Origin: Erwinia sp. 198
GTDB lineage: Bacteria > Pseudomonadota > Gammaproteobacteria > Enterobacterales > Enterobacteriaceae
DNA length: 64,000 nucleotides
Direction of reading: 5' to 3'
Assembly (NCBI RefSeq): GCF_003937915.1
Contig: NZ_RHUM01000004.1
Coordinates: 252,150 to 316,149 of the forward strand
This document shows, piece by piece, positions 8,105 to 18,264 of the stretch. The position numbers and the translations under genes are program-made. The notes beneath the pieces were generated by a model that searched no databases, was not told the DNA's origin, and saw only the letters and a list, made by a program, of their open reading frames with translations. How positions within the stretch are numbered: position 1 is the stretch's first letter; every line of letters starts with the position of its first letter.

Positions 8105-9162
8105 TTCTGCTCCTGCGCGGCCTGCTGTAGCGCCAGCGCCTCGCGTTTACGTTCTTCGGCCAGCGCGTCGCGGCGCTTCTGGTCGGCGGCTTCCCAGGCT
8201 TCATAGGCGATCACCACGCGGGCGACCACCGGATGACGCACAACGTCCTCACTGTGGAAGAAGTTAAAGCTGATCTCCTCCACGTCGGCCAGCACTTCAA
8301 TCGCGTGGCGCAGACCCGATTTCAGGTTGCGCGGCAGGTCAATCTGCGTGACGTCACCGGTGATGACCGCTTTGGAGTTGAAGCCGATGCGGGTCAAAAA
8401 CATCTTCATCTGTTCGATGGTGGTGTTCTGACTTTCATCCAGAATGATAAAGGCATCGTTCAGCGTGCGGCCGCGCATATAGGCCAGCGGCGCGACCTCA
8501 ATCACGTTGCGCTCAATCAGCTTTTCCACGCGCTCAAAGCCCAGCATTTCAAACAGGGCGTCATACAGCGGACGCAGGTAAGGATCGACCTTCTGGCTCA
8601 GATCGCCGGGCAGAAAGCCCAGCTTTTCGCCGGCTTCCACCGCCGGACGCGTCAGCAGGATACGGCGCACTTCCTGACGTTCCAGCGCATCTACCGCCGC
8701 TGCTACCGCCAGGTAAGTTTTCCCCGTACCGGCCGGGCCGACACCAAAGGTAATATCGTGATCGAGCATATTTGCCACGTACTGCGCCTGGTTAGGCGTA
8801 CGCGGTTTGATGACGCCGCGTTTGGTCTTGATGGTAACCGCTTTGCCATATTCCGGCACGCTCTCCGCCGACTGTTCCAGCACCCGGCTCTCTTTGATCG
8901 CCAGATGGATCTGTTCGGGATCGATATCCGGGATATGGCCACGTACGGGAGCCGTATCGACATAAAGGTCGCGCAGAATACGAACGGCAGCGTCGACAAT
9001 CAGGGGCTTGCCCGTCAGCTTAAAGGCGTTATCGCGACGATTAATCTCAATGCCTAACCGACGTTCCAGCTGCTTGATATTGTCATCGAACGGGCCGCAC
9101 AGGCTCAGCAGACGATGATTATCAGCAGGATCTAAGGTGATTTCGCGTGTTTCAATATTCAA
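8101..9162 (-). CDS. ybeZ: PhoH-like ATPase YbeZ
   Basis: A 353-residue PhoH-family P-loop NTPase. The N-terminal 110 residues include a KH-like region, followed by Walker A GPAGTGKT at 142-149 and Walker B around FIILDE near 238. The charged tail ends QEQK. It is a partner of YbeY in ribosome maturation by conserved linkage (ybeZ-ybeY-ybeX-lnt). The start [15 protein letters not shown] matches the family. It probably begins a transcript in the 212-nt gap after miaB. Confidence 0.95.
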   Translation of the reverse strand: MNIETREITLDPADNHRLLSLCGPFDDNIKQLERRLGIEINRRDNAFKLTGKPLIVDAAVRILRDLYVDTAPVRGHIPDIDPEQIHLAIKESRVLEQSAESVPEYGKAVTIKTKRGVIKPRTPNQAQYVANMLDHDITFGVGPAGTGKTYLAVAAAVDALERQEVRRILLTRPAVEAGEKLGFLPGDLSQKVDPYLRPLYDALFEMLGFERVEKLIERNVIEVAPLAYMRGRTLNDAFIILDESQNTTIEQMKMFLTRIGFNSKAVITGDVTQIDLPRNLKSGLRHAIEVLADVEEISFNFFHSEDVVRHPVVARVVIAYEAWEAADQKRRDALAEERKREALALQQAAQEQK

Positions 9163-9374
9163 ACTAATCCTTTGGGTCGCTCAGGGCCAGGTTGAGGATG
9201 GCTTTTTACAGGCTGGTCACGCCGGTAACGCCGTGACCATAAGGGAATTATTTATGGCTGCGCCCTAATGCGCAAGCGCAGGTGAAGATATTTGGGCACA
9301 GTGCGCAGAAAGCAAGCCGCGTACGCGTTTTCAGGCGGCGAAGCTGTGAAATTCGCCGCAAAAATTCGGTGGGA

Positions 9375-10799
9375 TCAGGGCTGGAACAGGCCAACGCCCA
9401 GCTCGTTTTCCTTGCGCGTGCGCGCAATTACGGAAGCCGGGGACTCGATAGTGCGCAGGCCCATTTCCTCTTCGGTGCGCACGACTTTGCCGCGCAGCGA
9501 GTTGGTATAGACATCGACGATCTCAACATCCACAAACTTGCCGATCATCTCTGGCGTGCCTTCAAAGTTCACCACGCGGTTGTTTTCCGTACGGCCGGAC
9601 AGCTCCATCACGTTCTTACGCGAGGTGCCTTCCACCAGGATACGCTGAACGGTGCCCAGCATCCGACGACTCCATGCCATGGCCTGCTGGTTGATGCGAT
9701 CCTGGAGGATCCACAGACGCTGCTTTTTCTCTTCTTCCGGCACGTCGTCCGGCAGATCGGCGGCAGGCGTACCCGGACGGGCAGAATAGATAAAGCTGTA
9801 GCTGGTGTCGAAATTAACCTCGCCGATCAGCTTCATGGTCTGCTCGAAATCCTGCTGGGTTTCGCCAGGGAAGCCGATAATGAAATCCGAGCTGATCTGA
9901 ATGTCCGGTCGCGCCGCACGCAGCTTGCGAATAATCGCTTTATATTCCAGCGCGGTATGGGCGCGCTTCATCAGCGTCAGAATACGGTCTGCGCCGCTCT
10001 GGACGGGCAGATGCAGGAAGCTGACCAGCTCCGGCGTGTCGCGGTAAACTTCAATGATATCGTCCGTGAACTCAATCGGATGGCTGGTGGTGAAGCGAAT
10101 GCGGTCGATGCCGTCAATTGCCGCCACCAGACGCAGCAGGTCGGCAAAGGTGCAGACTTCGCCGTCAAAGGTTTCGCCACGATAGGCATTGACGTTCTGA
10201 CCCAGCAGGTTGACTTCACGCACGCCCTGCGCCGCCAGCTGGGCGATTTCAAACAGAATATCGTCGCATGGACGGCTGACTTCCTCGCCGCGGGTATAAG
10301 GCACCACGCAGAAAGTACAATATTTATTGCAGCCTTCCATAATAGAAACAAAGGCCGTCGGGCCATCTGCTTTGGGTTCCGGCAGACGGTCGAATTTTTC
10401 AATCTCCGGGAAGCTGATATCAACAATCGGGCTTTTGGAGCCGCGCACGGTATTAATCATCTCCGGCAGGCGATGCAGCGTCTGCGGGCCGAAAACGATA
10501 TCAACGAAATGCGCGCGCTGGCGAATATGGTCGCCTTCCTGCGACGCCACGCAGCCGCCCACGCCAATGACCACATCGGGATTGCGATCCTTCAGCGTTT
10601 TCCAACGCCCAAGCTGATGGAAAACTTTTTCCTGGGCCTTTTCACGTATGGAACAGGTGTTGAGCAGCAGCACATCCGCCTCTTCCGCCACTTCCGTCAG
10701 GGAATAGCCGTGGGTGCTGTTTAACAGGTCAGCCATTTTGGATGAGTCATACTCATTCATCTGACAGCCCCAGGTTTTGATATAAAGTTTTTTCGTCAT
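9375..10799 (-). CDS. miaB: tRNA-2-methylthio-N6-dimethylallyladenosine synthase MiaB
   Basis: Radical-SAM methylthiotransferase that converts i6A37 to ms2i6A37 in tRNAs reading UNN codons. The protein is 474 residues (same as E. coli). The N-terminal UPF0004 domain has auxiliary-cluster cysteines 12, 49 and 83. The radical-SAM motif C157-x3-C161-x2-C164 (CNKYCTFC) follows, and a C-terminal TRAM domain (about 380-445) contains RILVEG. I chose the ATG at 10799 ([21 protein letters not shown]) by family match; the ribosome-binding site is weak. It is divergent from ubiF across 160 nt. Confidence 0.97.
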   Translation of the reverse strand: MTKKLYIKTWGCQMNEYDSSKMADLLNSTHGYSLTEVAEEADVLLLNTCSIREKAQEKVFHQLGRWKTLKDRNPDVVIGVGGCVASQEGDHIRQRAHFVDIVFGPQTLHRLPEMINTVRGSKSPIVDISFPEIEKFDRLPEPKADGPTAFVSIMEGCNKYCTFCVVPYTRGEEVSRPCDDILFEIAQLAAQGVREVNLLGQNVNAYRGETFDGEVCTFADLLRLVAAIDGIDRIRFTTSHPIEFTDDIIEVYRDTPELVSFLHLPVQSGADRILTLMKRAHTALEYKAIIRKLRAARPDIQISSDFIIGFPGETQQDFEQTMKLIGEVNFDTSYSFIYSARPGTPAADLPDDVPEEEKKQRLWILQDRINQQAMAWSRRMLGTVQRILVEGTSRKNVMELSGRTENNRVVNFEGTPEMIGKFVDVEIVDVYTNSLRGKVVRTEEEMGLRTIESPASVIARTRKENELGVGLFQP

Positions 10800-10959
10800 C
10801 TGGTTGCCATTTATCATGCAGGAGAGAATGCAGGGCGCGTATTGTAAAGCTTTGCTGCTGTGGTGACCAGCACCGCGCCGTTTTCTCAACGGCCGCTAAA
10901 AATCCGGTACACTTAGGGTAACAGAATTAGCCCGTCGGACGTCCACTGGACAGGAAAAT

Positions 10960-12141
10960 ATGATGACAGAAATAACGCAAAAATGGGATGTCGCTATCGT
11001 GGGCGGCGGGATGGTAGGCGCGGCACTGGCCAGCGGACTGGCGGCTCAGGGCTTTCAGGTGACGGTATTGGAAAAGCAGGAGCCAGCTGAATTCGCGGCC
11101 GGGAGCGATCCGGATATCCGCATTTCCGCGCTGGGCGCCTCATCGGTCGACCTGTTGAAGCAGCTGAACGTCTGGCCTCGCGTTCAGGCAATGCGCAGTG
11201 CGCCTTACCGCAAGCTGGAGACGTGGGAGTGGCAAACGGCGCAGGTTGGTTTTGACGCTGCTTCGCTTGGCCTGCCGGAGCTGGGTTTTATGGTGGAGAA
11301 CAGCGTACTGCAGCGTGCACTCTGGCAACGGCTCCAGCAGCAGGAAGTGGCGTTGAAAACGCCTGCGCGGCTGCAAACGCTGCAGGCCTGTAACGGCGGT
11401 TGGGCATTGACGCTGGCGGACGGCGAAAAGCTGCACGCCAGGCTGGTAGTAGGCGCCGACGGCGCCAGTTCACAGGTACGCCAGCTGGCAGGCATTGGCA
11501 TTCGCGGCTGGAACTATGCGCAGTCCTGTATGCTGATTAGCGTGCGCTGCGAGCACGACGCCGGCGACTGCACCTGGCAACACTTTACGCCAACGGGGCC
11601 GAAAGCTTTCTTGCCGCTGTTTAACGGCTGGGCGTCGCTGGTGTGGTACGACAGCCCGGCAAGGATCCGTCAGCTACAGGCTATGAGCATGGCGCAGCTG
11701 GCGGAGGAGATCAAAACACATTTCCCGGCGCGGTTGGGCAAAGTGACGCCGGTAGCGGCAGGATCGTTTCCGCTGGTGCGCCGGCATGCTACCCGCTACG
11801 TGCTGCCAGGGCTGGCGCTGGTTGGCGATGCCGCACACACCATTAATCCGCTGGCGGGGCAGGGCGTGAATTTAGGCTATCGCGACGTGGACGCGCTGAT
11901 TGATACGCTGACCGCCTCGCGCGAGCGTGCGGAAGACTGGGCGTCGGAAAGAGTACTGCTGCGCTACCAGCGCTCACGCCATACGGATAATCTGCTGATG
12001 CAGAGCGGCATGGATCTCTTCTATTTCGCGTTCAGTACGCAGGCGGCGCCTCTGCGTATTTTGCGTAATCTGGGCCTGATGGCGGCGGAGAGGTCGGGCG
12101 TGCTGAAGCGGCAGGCGTTGCGCTACGCGTTGGGCTTATAG
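10960..12141 (+). CDS. ubiF: 3-demethoxyubiquinol 3-hydroxylase UbiF
   Basis: FAD-dependent monooxygenase for the C6 hydroxylation step of ubiquinone synthesis. The 393-residue protein begins with a Rossmann fold (AIVGGGMVGAA near 13-23). It has the second FAD motif GLALVGDAAHTINPLAGQGVN near 285-306 and ends GVLKRQALRYALGL, as E. coli UbiF does. AGGAAAAT precedes tandem ATGs at 10960 and 10963; either could be used. It is transcribed away from miaB and followed by the convergent tRNA operon. Confidence 0.95.
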   Translation: MMTEITQKWDVAIVGGGMVGAALASGLAAQGFQVTVLEKQEPAEFAAGSDPDIRISALGASSVDLLKQLNVWPRVQAMRSAPYRKLETWEWQTAQVGFDAASLGLPELGFMVENSVLQRALWQRLQQQEVALKTPARLQTLQACNGGWALTLADGEKLHARLVVGADGASSQVRQLAGIGIRGWNYAQSCMLISVRCEHDAGDCTWQHFTPTGPKAFLPLFNGWASLVWYDSPARIRQLQAMSMAQLAEEIKTHFPARLGKVTPVAAGSFPLVRRHATRYVLPGLALVGDAAHTINPLAGQGVNLGYRDVDALIDTLTASRERAEDWASERVLLRYQRSRHTDNLLMQSGMDLFYFAFSTQAAPLRILRNLGLMAAERSGVLKRQALRYALGL

Positions 12142-12294
12142 GTTTCTTCATCTGGATCGGCACGGCGATGTCACAGGTTACGGGCATCGCTTCTCAATGT
12201 GCTCTGACCAGGCAAACATCTGTCTGAGCTGGTTAAAACGATAGCCGAAAAAGTAGCAAAAGTTTTAGATAAACGTCAGGCAGATCGCAGACGT

Positions 12295-12320
12295 AAAAAA
12301 GCCCGCTTGCGCGGGCTTCT
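12295..12320 (-). terminator. Terminator of the tRNA operon
   Basis: GCCCGC-TTGC-GCGGGC with TTTTTT on the minus strand, 9 nt past the 3' end of the last tRNA. Strong and canonical. Confidence 0.9.
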
Positions 12321-12328
12321 TTACTTAT

Positions 12329-12403
12329 TGGCTGGGGTGCAGGGATTCGAACCCCGGAATGCTGGTATCAGAAACCAGTGCCTTACCGCTTGGCGACACC
12401 CCA
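12329..12403 (-). tRNA. glnV: tRNA-Gln (anticodon CUG)
   Basis: A 75-nt gene with encoded CCA. It starts TGGGGTGTCGCC, the anticodon loop reads TTCTGAT (CTG), and the T-arm contains GGTTCGAATCC. It is the last tRNA of the operon. E. coli has two CUG glutamine tRNAs at this locus and here only one is seen. Confidence 0.96.
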
Positions 12404-12410
12404 ATAAAAT

Positions 12411-12487
12411 TGGTGGCTACTACGGGAATCGAACCTGTGACCCCAGCATTATGAGTGCTGTGCTCTAACCAGCTGAGCTAAGTAGCC
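12411..12487 (-). tRNA. metU: tRNA-Met (elongator, CAU)
   Basis: A 77-nt gene with encoded CCA, starting GGCTACTTAGCTCAG; the anticodon loop CTCATAA gives CAU. It is essentially identical to the copy at 12826-12902. The paired acceptor stem GGCTACT/AGTAGCC identifies the elongator form, not the initiator. Confidence 0.96.
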
Positions 12488-12523
12488 TAATTTTACTGCG
12501 TTACAACTATACTACATTCTGAC

Positions 12524-12598
12524 TGGCTGGGATACCTGGATTCGAACCAGGGAATGCCGGTATCAAAAACCGGTGCCTTACCGCTTGGCGATATCCCA
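12524..12598 (-). tRNA. glnW: tRNA-Gln (anticodon UUG)
   Basis: A 75-nt gene with encoded CCA; it starts TGGGATATCGCC and the loop TTTTGAT gives UUG. It differs from the next copy mainly by the acceptor pair (GGGATA/TATCCC against GGGGTA/TACCCC). Confidence 0.96.
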
Positions 12599-12635
12599 AT
12601 GTCCGTACACAAGTCACAAAACCATCAGAACAAAC

Positions 12636-12710
12636 TGGCTGGGGTACCTGGATTCGAACCAGGGAATGCCGGTATCAAAAACCGGTGCCTTACCGCTTGG
12701 CGATACCCCA
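12636..12710 (-). tRNA. glnU: tRNA-Gln (anticodon UUG), second copy
   Basis: A 75-nt gene with encoded CCA; it starts TGGGGTATCGCC and the loop TTTTGAT gives UUG. Tandem duplicate of the neighbouring gene, as in E. coli glnU/glnW. Confidence 0.96.
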
Positions 12711-12729
12711 TCCGTGCAATGCTTCGAAA

Positions 12730-12814
12730 TGGTGCGGGAGGCGAGACTTGAACTCGCACACCTTGCGGCGCCAGAACCTAAATCTGGTGCGTCTACCAAT
12801 TTCGCCACTCCCGC
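12730..12814 (-). tRNA. leuW: tRNA-Leu (anticodon UAG)
   Basis: An 85-nt type II tRNA with a long variable arm and encoded CCA. It starts GCGGGAGTGGCG; the anticodon stem-loop CAGATTTAGGTTCTG gives TAG. Corresponds to E. coli leuW. Confidence 0.96.
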
Positions 12815-12825
12815 TAAAAAAAAGA

Positions 12826-12902
12826 TGGTGGCTACTACGGGAATCGAACCTGTGACCCCAGCATTATGAGTGCTGTGCTCTAACCAGCTGAGCTAAGTAG
12901 CC
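12826..12902 (-). tRNA. metT: tRNA-Met (elongator, CAU), promoter-proximal copy
   Basis: A 77-nt gene with encoded CCA, the same mature sequence as the copy at 12411-12487. It is the first tRNA of the operon, about 34 nt downstream of the predicted transcription start. Confidence 0.96.
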
Positions 12903-12941
12903 ATCTTTTTTCGCGTTACCTTCATCGGCGTTGCGGGGCGC

Positions 12942-12970
12942 ATTATGCTAAGTTGCCCTGAAAGCGTCAA
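12942..12970 (-). promoter_or_regulatory. Sigma-70 promoter of the tRNA operon
   Basis: The minus strand shows -35 TTGACG (12970-12965), exactly 17 bp, then -10 CATAAT (12947-12942), followed by a GC-rich discriminator GCGCCCC. This is the usual architecture of a stringently controlled stable-RNA promoter. Confidence 0.8.
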
Positions 12971-13109
12971 CAAGTTTTTTCCCGTTTTTTCGCTGAAATG
13001 ATTCGTTTGTCTGGCTTATAACCAGTATGGCGACTAATTCAGCAAAGTCAGCGTTTTTTTAAACAGTTGTGGGCCGCTGGCGGCCCGTTTTGTGAATAAA
13101 AGCCGTAAG

Positions 13110-14777
13110 TTATTTATAGGCGGACTGATGGACGCCTACCGCACGACCGGAAGGATCGTCCATTGTTTTGAACGCTTCGTCCCATTCAATCGCTTTTGCC
13201 GAAGAACAGGCGACGGATGGACCGCCCGGCACGCATTCGGCTGCGCTAGGCACTGGAAACAGCTCTTCGAAAATTTCCCGATACAGATAGCCTTCTTTCG
13301 ACGTCGGCGTGTTGTACGGGAAGCGGAAGTGCGCCGTTTGCAGCTGCTGGTCGCTGACCTGTTTTGCCGCGACTTCTTTCAGCGTATCGATCCAGCTGTA
13401 GCCTACGCCGTCGGAGAACTGCTCTTTTTGGCGCCAGGCAACGCTTTCCGGTAGATAAGATGAGAAGCATTCACGCAGGATATGCTTTTCCATTTTGCCG
13501 TTAGGGCCGCACATTTTGTCCGCCGGGTTGATGCGCATCGCCACGTCGAGGAATTTTTTATCCAGGAAAGGCACGCGCGCCTCCACGCCCCAGGCCGACA
13601 TCGCCTTGTTGGCGCGAGCACAGTCGAACATATGCAGCGCCAGCAGTTTACGTACGTTCTCTTCGTGAAACTCTTTAGCGTTGGGCGCCTTATGAAAATA
13701 AAGGTAGCCGCCAAAGACCTCATCGGCGCCTTCGCCGGACAGCACCATCTTGATGCCCATCGCTTTGATTTTACGCGACATCAGATACATCGGCGTGGAG
13801 GCGCGGATAGTAGTCACATCGTAGGTTTCGATGTGGTAGATAACGTCGCGGATCGCATCCAGGCCTTCCTGCACGGTAAAGTGGATCTCGTGGTGCACCG
13901 TACCCAGATGTTCAGCGACGGATTTCGCCGCTTTCAGATCCGGCGATCCTTCCAGACCTACCGCGAAAGAGTGCAGCTGTGGCCACCAGGCCTCGCTCTT
14001 GTCCTGATCTTCAATACGCTTGGCCGCAAATTTTTTGGTCACGGCGGAAATAATAGAGGAGTCCAGGCCGCCGGAAAGCAGTACGCCATAAGGCACATCG
14101 GACATCAGATGGCTTTTCACGGCCTCTTCCAGCGCCTCTTTCAGCGTCGTCGCGTCAGTTTTGTTGTGCTCTACCGCCTCGTAGCTGAACCAGTCGCGCT
14201 GCCAGTAGCGGCGGATCTCGCCATCGGTGCTGGAAAGATAGCTGCCCGGCGGGAATTCTTTGATCGATTTACATACCGGCACCAGCGCCTTCATTTCTGA
14301 AGCGACAAACAGGTTGCCGTGTTCGTCGTTACCCATATAAAGCGGAATGATGCCGATATGATCGCGGCCAATCAGGTAAGTGTTTTTTACGCTGTCATAG
14401 AGGATAAAGGCGAACATGCCCTGCAGGTCGTCCAGAAAATCGACGCCTTTTTCCTGATAAAGCGCAAGAATAACTTCACAATCCGATTCGGTCTGAAAGG
14501 CATAGCGGTCGCTCAGCTCTGCACGCAGCGCCTGATGGTTATAGATTTCACCGTTTACCGCCAGCACGTGGGTGTGGGCTGCGTTGTAGAGAGGTTGCGC
14601 GCCGTTGTTGACGTCCACAATAGAAAGACGTTCATGGGCAAGGATCGCGTTGTCGCCTGCATATACGCCTGACCAGTCCGGGCCGCGATGACGCATAAGA
14701 CGGGAAAGCTCCAGCGCTTTCTTACGCAGTTCAACCGGATCGCTTTTGAGATCCAACACGCCAAAAATAGAACACAT
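13110..14777 (-). CDS. asnB: Asparagine synthase B (glutamine-hydrolysing)
   Basis: Makes asparagine from aspartate, ATP and glutamine (or ammonia). The ATG at 14777 puts Cys2, the glutaminase nucleophile, immediately after Met (MCSIFGVLDLKSD); the nine extra codons upstream would bury it, so this start is firm. GGGAG precedes it. The 555 residues comprise a class II glutaminase domain (1-190: RHRGPDWSG, NGEIYNH) and a synthetase domain with PP-loop LLSGGLDSSI near 230-240. Length equals E. coli AsnB plus one. It is monocistronic between the tRNA operon and the nag terminator. Confidence 0.97.
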   Translation of the reverse strand: MCSIFGVLDLKSDPVELRKKALELSRLMRHRGPDWSGVYAGDNAILAHERLSIVDVNNGAQPLYNAAHTHVLAVNGEIYNHQALRAELSDRYAFQTESDCEVILALYQEKGVDFLDDLQGMFAFILYDSVKNTYLIGRDHIGIIPLYMGNDEHGNLFVASEMKALVPVCKSIKEFPPGSYLSSTDGEIRRYWQRDWFSYEAVEHNKTDATTLKEALEEAVKSHLMSDVPYGVLLSGGLDSSIISAVTKKFAAKRIEDQDKSEAWWPQLHSFAVGLEGSPDLKAAKSVAEHLGTVHHEIHFTVQEGLDAIRDVIYHIETYDVTTIRASTPMYLMSRKIKAMGIKMVLSGEGADEVFGGYLYFHKAPNAKEFHEENVRKLLALHMFDCARANKAMSAWGVEARVPFLDKKFLDVAMRINPADKMCGPNGKMEKHILRECFSSYLPESVAWRQKEQFSDGVGYSWIDTLKEVAAKQVSDQQLQTAHFRFPYNTPTSKEGYLYREIFEELFPVPSAAECVPGGPSVACSSAKAIEWDEAFKTMDDPSGRAVGVHQSAYK

Positions 14778-15028
14778 AGCTAACTCCCTAACGACAAACC
14801 GCAACGGTGATATTAATGGAAAATTGCATAATTAACGGCGACTTCTTCGCCCGATAGATAAGAAAATGCGCCAGATTGAGAGAGTGTGCAAGCGTTTTAG
14901 CTGTTTGCTGATAAATAGCCTGTTGCATCACGCTTAAGTTTGAGGATTATGCAATATATGACGCTATTTATTGTGGGATCGATAATAAATATTAAAAATC
15001 GGTCAAAAAACAGACAGGCAAGGCGGAT

Positions 15029-15055
15029 AAAAAAGCCCGGCGTGTTTGCCGGGCT
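15029..15055 (-). terminator. Terminator of the nagBACD operon
   Basis: AGCCCGGC / GCCGGGCT, 8-bp stem with a 6-nt loop, then TTTTTT on the minus strand, just past the nagD stop. Confidence 0.9.
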
Positions 15056-15061
15056 GGCGAT

Positions 15062-15814
15062 TCAGATAATGTCGATGTCCGCGACCGACGGGAAGACCCA
15101 GCTGGGCCGGAAAGGCATGGCATCAATATCGCTCAGGGTGGATACGCCGGACAGCACCAGAATAGTTTCAAGGCCGGCCTGAAAACCAGCCAGAATGTCG
15201 GTACGCAGATTATCGCCGACGATCACCGTCTCTTCGGAGTGGGCCTGCATCTTGTTCAGCGCCGCGCGCATAATCCACGGGCTGGGTTTACCCACGTAAA
15301 AAGGCGTCCGGCCGGATATTTTCTCAATACCCGCGCACAGCGCGCCGCAGGCCGGCACAAAGCCTCGGGCGTGAGTATCGGGGTTGGTTGCGATAAAACG
15401 CGCGCCGTTCGCCACGAAATAGGCGGCCTTATGCATCATATCCCAGTTAAACGAGCGCGTTTCGCCCACGATGACAAAATCGGGATTAATGTCGGTAATG
15501 GTAAAACCGGCTTTATAAAGCTCATGCACCAGCGCCCCTTCGCCCACCACATAGGCTTTCTTACCTTCCTGACGACGTAAAAAATCGGCGGTAGCCATCG
15601 CTGAGGTATAAAACACGCTTTCCGGCAGATCGATGCCCGCCGAAGAGAAGCGGTTAGCCAAATCCAGCGCGGTTTGCGAAGGGTAGTTGGTCAGCACCAC
15701 CAGCGGCATCCCTTTAGCCAGGATGCGCTGCAGGAAATCGTTAGCGCCGGGTACGGCGGTATTGTCGTGCATCAAAACGCCGTCGATATCGCAGATGACG
15801 TTTTTGATAGCCAT
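15062..15814 (-). CDS. nagD: HAD-family nucleotide/sugar-phosphate phosphatase NagD
   Basis: Phosphatase of the HAD superfamily (NagD subfamily), active on UMP and related monophosphates in E. coli. The chosen start (MAIKNVICDIDGVLM) gives 250 residues, the E. coli length, with the nucleophile motif D9-x-D11. An alternative ATG at 15847 overlaps the nagC stop as TGATG, has a GGAAAG site and would add 11 residues; translational coupling makes it plausible. Later motifs LTNYPSQT and VGDNLRTDILAGFQAG are clear. Last gene of nagBACD. Confidence 0.93.
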   Translation of the reverse strand: MAIKNVICDIDGVLMHDNTAVPGANDFLQRILAKGMPLVVLTNYPSQTALDLANRFSSAGIDLPESVFYTSAMATADFLRRQEGKKAYVVGEGALVHELYKAGFTITDINPDFVIVGETRSFNWDMMHKAAYFVANGARFIATNPDTHARGFVPACGALCAGIEKISGRTPFYVGKPSPWIMRAALNKMQAHSEETVIVGDNLRTDILAGFQAGLETILVLSGVSTLSDIDAMPFRPSWVFPSVADIDII

Positions 15815-15846
15815 TTTTTCGCTGTCGTTCAGGGTTAGAGCGCTCA

Positions 15847-17067
15847 TCAACTTTCCATTAAATGTTGTAACAGGATGCCGTTAAGCATGGCACGCTTTGC
15901 CAGTGCGAAAGCGCCTATGGCAGAGCGATGATCGAGCTCAGAACGCACCACCGGTAAATTCTGGCGGAAAGCTTTCAGCGCCTGAGTGTTGATACAGCCT
16001 TCAATAGCGGGCAGCAAAATTTTGTCTGCTTCAGTGATCTCACCCGCAATCACTACCTTTTGCGGGTTGAACAGATTAATGGCGATAGCGATCGCCTTGC
16101 CTAAGTGGCGCCCGACGGATTCTATCACTTCCGCCGCCAGCGCGTCGCCACGGTTAGCGGCCTTACAAATTTTCGGCATCAGGCAGTCATCCAGCGTCAG
16201 CGTGCTTGGATAACCCTGGGTAAGCAGATGACGAACGCGATTTTCTATCGCGCTGTTAGCCGCCAGGGTTTCCAGACAACCAAAATTGCCGCAGTGGCAG
16301 CGTTCGCCCAAAGGATCAACCTGGATATGGCCCAGCTCGCCCACGTTGCCGTTACTGCCTAAAAAGATATGACCATTGGTGATGATGCCTGCACCCGTAC
16401 CACGGTGCACTCGCACCAGAATCGAGTCAGCACAGTCGCGGGACGCACCAAAATAGTGCTCGGCAAGCGCCAGGCTACGGATATCGTGCCCTACAAAGCT
16501 GGTGACGTTGAAACGTTTTTGCAGATTGGCGACCAGCGGCCAGTGATGAACCGCGATATGCGGCATATAGCGGATAACGCCGTTATTAGGATCGACCAGG
16601 CCGGGGAGGATAACGGCGATGGCGATCAGCTCGCGCAGCTTGCGCTGATGCTGCTCGCAGAAGCTGGCGATAGCGTTGAACAGCGCATGCTCCAGGGTTT
16701 CCTGAGTGCGTTCCGGCAGCGCGTAGTCCTCTTGCGCCAGCGCTTTTCCACTCAGGTCGAACAGGGTAAGCGTGGCGTCATTGCGGCCCAGGCGGATGCC
16801 GATAGTATTGAAGCCACGGGTTTCGGTGACAATAGAGATAGCGCGGCGGCCGCCGGTAGAGGCCTGCTGATCCACTTCTTTGATCAGGCCGCGCTCTATC
16901 ATCTGGCGAGTAATTTTGGTGACGCTGGCGGGCGCTAGCTGGCTATGTTCGGCAATCTGAATGCGCGATATAGGGCCTTGCCGATCGATAAGCCGGTAAA
17001 CGGCCGCGCTATTGAGTTGCTTAACAAGATCGACATTTCCTATTTGAGCCTGGCCGCCAGTGGTCAT
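15847..17067 (-). CDS. nagC: NagC, GlcNAc-6-P-responsive repressor (ROK family)
   Basis: Represses the nag genes and chiP until GlcNAc-6-phosphate binds. The 406 residues match E. coli. A winged helix-turn-helix lies at about 15-70 (SRIQIAEHSQLAPASVTKIT), followed by the ROK fold (GTGAGIITNGHIFLG) and the zinc motif CHCGNFGCLE near 247-256. It sits between nagA and nagD, 7 nt after nagA, so it autoregulates with its operon. Confidence 0.96.
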   Translation of the reverse strand: MTTGGQAQIGNVDLVKQLNSAAVYRLIDRQGPISRIQIAEHSQLAPASVTKITRQMIERGLIKEVDQQASTGGRRAISIVTETRGFNTIGIRLGRNDATLTLFDLSGKALAQEDYALPERTQETLEHALFNAIASFCEQHQRKLRELIAIAVILPGLVDPNNGVIRYMPHIAVHHWPLVANLQKRFNVTSFVGHDIRSLALAEHYFGASRDCADSILVRVHRGTGAGIITNGHIFLGSNGNVGELGHIQVDPLGERCHCGNFGCLETLAANSAIENRVRHLLTQGYPSTLTLDDCLMPKICKAANRGDALAAEVIESVGRHLGKAIAIAINLFNPQKVVIAGEITEADKILLPAIEGCINTQALKAFRQNLPVVRSELDHRSAIGAFALAKRAMLNGILLQHLMES

Positions 17068-17074
17068 TCAGTTT

Positions 17075-18223
17075 CTACTCGCTTAAGACTTCGTCACCAT
17101 TAACGACAGTCTGGATTATTTGATAGTCACGGGTGAACACCGTCAGGTTCGCGACTTTTCCAGCTTCGACGGAACCTAACTTATCCTCCACACCCATAGC
17201 GCGGGCTGGATACAGCGTTGCCATCCTGATCGCCTCATCCAGCGCAATGCCGACATGTTCGACGCTGTTCGCGACAGCTTCAATCATGGTCAGCGCAGAG
17301 CCGCTGAGCGTGCCGTTTTCGTCAACGCAGAGTCCATCCCGATAGTATATTGTTTTTCCTGCAAAAATGAACTGGTCAATCTGCGCACCCGCCGGCGCGG
17401 TGGCATCGGTGACCAGGATTAGCCTGTCGCCTTTAAGGCGTTTTGCATTACGAATATTAACGTAGTTGACGTGTAAACCGTCGGCGATGATGCCGCAGTA
17501 GACGTTTGGCGAATCAAAAAGCGTACCGATTAAGCCCGGCTCACGGCCGGTCAGCGGTGGCATAGCATTATACAGATGGGTGGCGAAACTGATGCCGGCG
17601 GCTATACCCTGGCGCGCCTCTTCGCTGGTGGCATAGGAATGACCAGCGGAAACGACGATACCGGCCTGATGCAGCTGGCGGATCACGGCAGAATCAACCT
17701 GTTCCGGTGCCAGGGTGATTTTGGCAATAACGTCGCTGTTTTCACACAGATAATCGACCATCGCTTTTTCCGCAGGACGGATCAGTGCCGGATTATGCGT
17801 GCCTTTTTTGAGTGGATTTAACCAGGGGCCTTCGAGATGCAGGCCGAGCGCCTGATTAGCATTTTGCGCCAGGTAAGCGCGCATCACTTCCACTGCGCGT
17901 TTCATCAGCTCGTCGCTGCTGGTGATCAGTGTCGGCAGGAAGCTGGTACAGCCCGATTTCTCGTTAGCTTTTTGCATAATAGCCAGCGTTTCAACGCTGA
18001 TAGCGGCGATATCATCATTAAACTGCACGCCGCCGCAGCCGTTAAGCTGCAAATCGATAAAGCCGGGAGCAATCAGGGCGCCGTTTACATCGCGCCGGGT
18101 GATATCCGCAGGCAGATCTTCCAGTCTGCAAACACGGTCAATCAGGCCATTGGCGATGACGACGGCATGATTATCCAGTACTTCGTAGCCGGTAAAGATA
18201 CGGCCATGGGTTAAAGCATACAT
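17075..18223 (-). CDS. nagA: N-acetylglucosamine-6-phosphate deacetylase NagA
   Basis: Hydrolyses GlcNAc-6-P to glucosamine-6-P and acetate. The 382-residue protein keeps the family metal and catalytic residues at E. coli numbering: Glu131 (HLEGPW), His195 (SAGHSYA), His216 (THLYNAMPP) and catalytic Asp273 (LVTDATAP). It lies 41 nt after nagB. Its product feeds NagB, and its substrate is also the NagC inducer. Confidence 0.97.
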   Translation of the reverse strand: MYALTHGRIFTGYEVLDNHAVVIANGLIDRVCRLEDLPADITRRDVNGALIAPGFIDLQLNGCGGVQFNDDIAAISVETLAIMQKANEKSGCTSFLPTLITSSDELMKRAVEVMRAYLAQNANQALGLHLEGPWLNPLKKGTHNPALIRPAEKAMVDYLCENSDVIAKITLAPEQVDSAVIRQLHQAGIVVSAGHSYATSEEARQGIAAGISFATHLYNAMPPLTGREPGLIGTLFDSPNVYCGIIADGLHVNYVNIRNAKRLKGDRLILVTDATAPAGAQIDQFIFAGKTIYYRDGLCVDENGTLSGSALTMIEAVANSVEHVGIALDEAIRMATLYPARAMGVEDKLGSVEAGKVANLTVFTRDYQIIQTVVNGDEVLSE

Positions 18224-18264
18224 AATTTTCTCCCGGCCAGCGCCGATAGCCTTGTGCAGATGAG

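Noticed and set aside
12554..12869. Open frames on both strands (65-98 codons) across the tRNA operon
   Set aside because: They lie entirely over tRNA genes. Their products (GYLDSNQGMPVSKTGALPLG, GIEPVTPAL and similar) are the well-known false translations of tRNA sequences.
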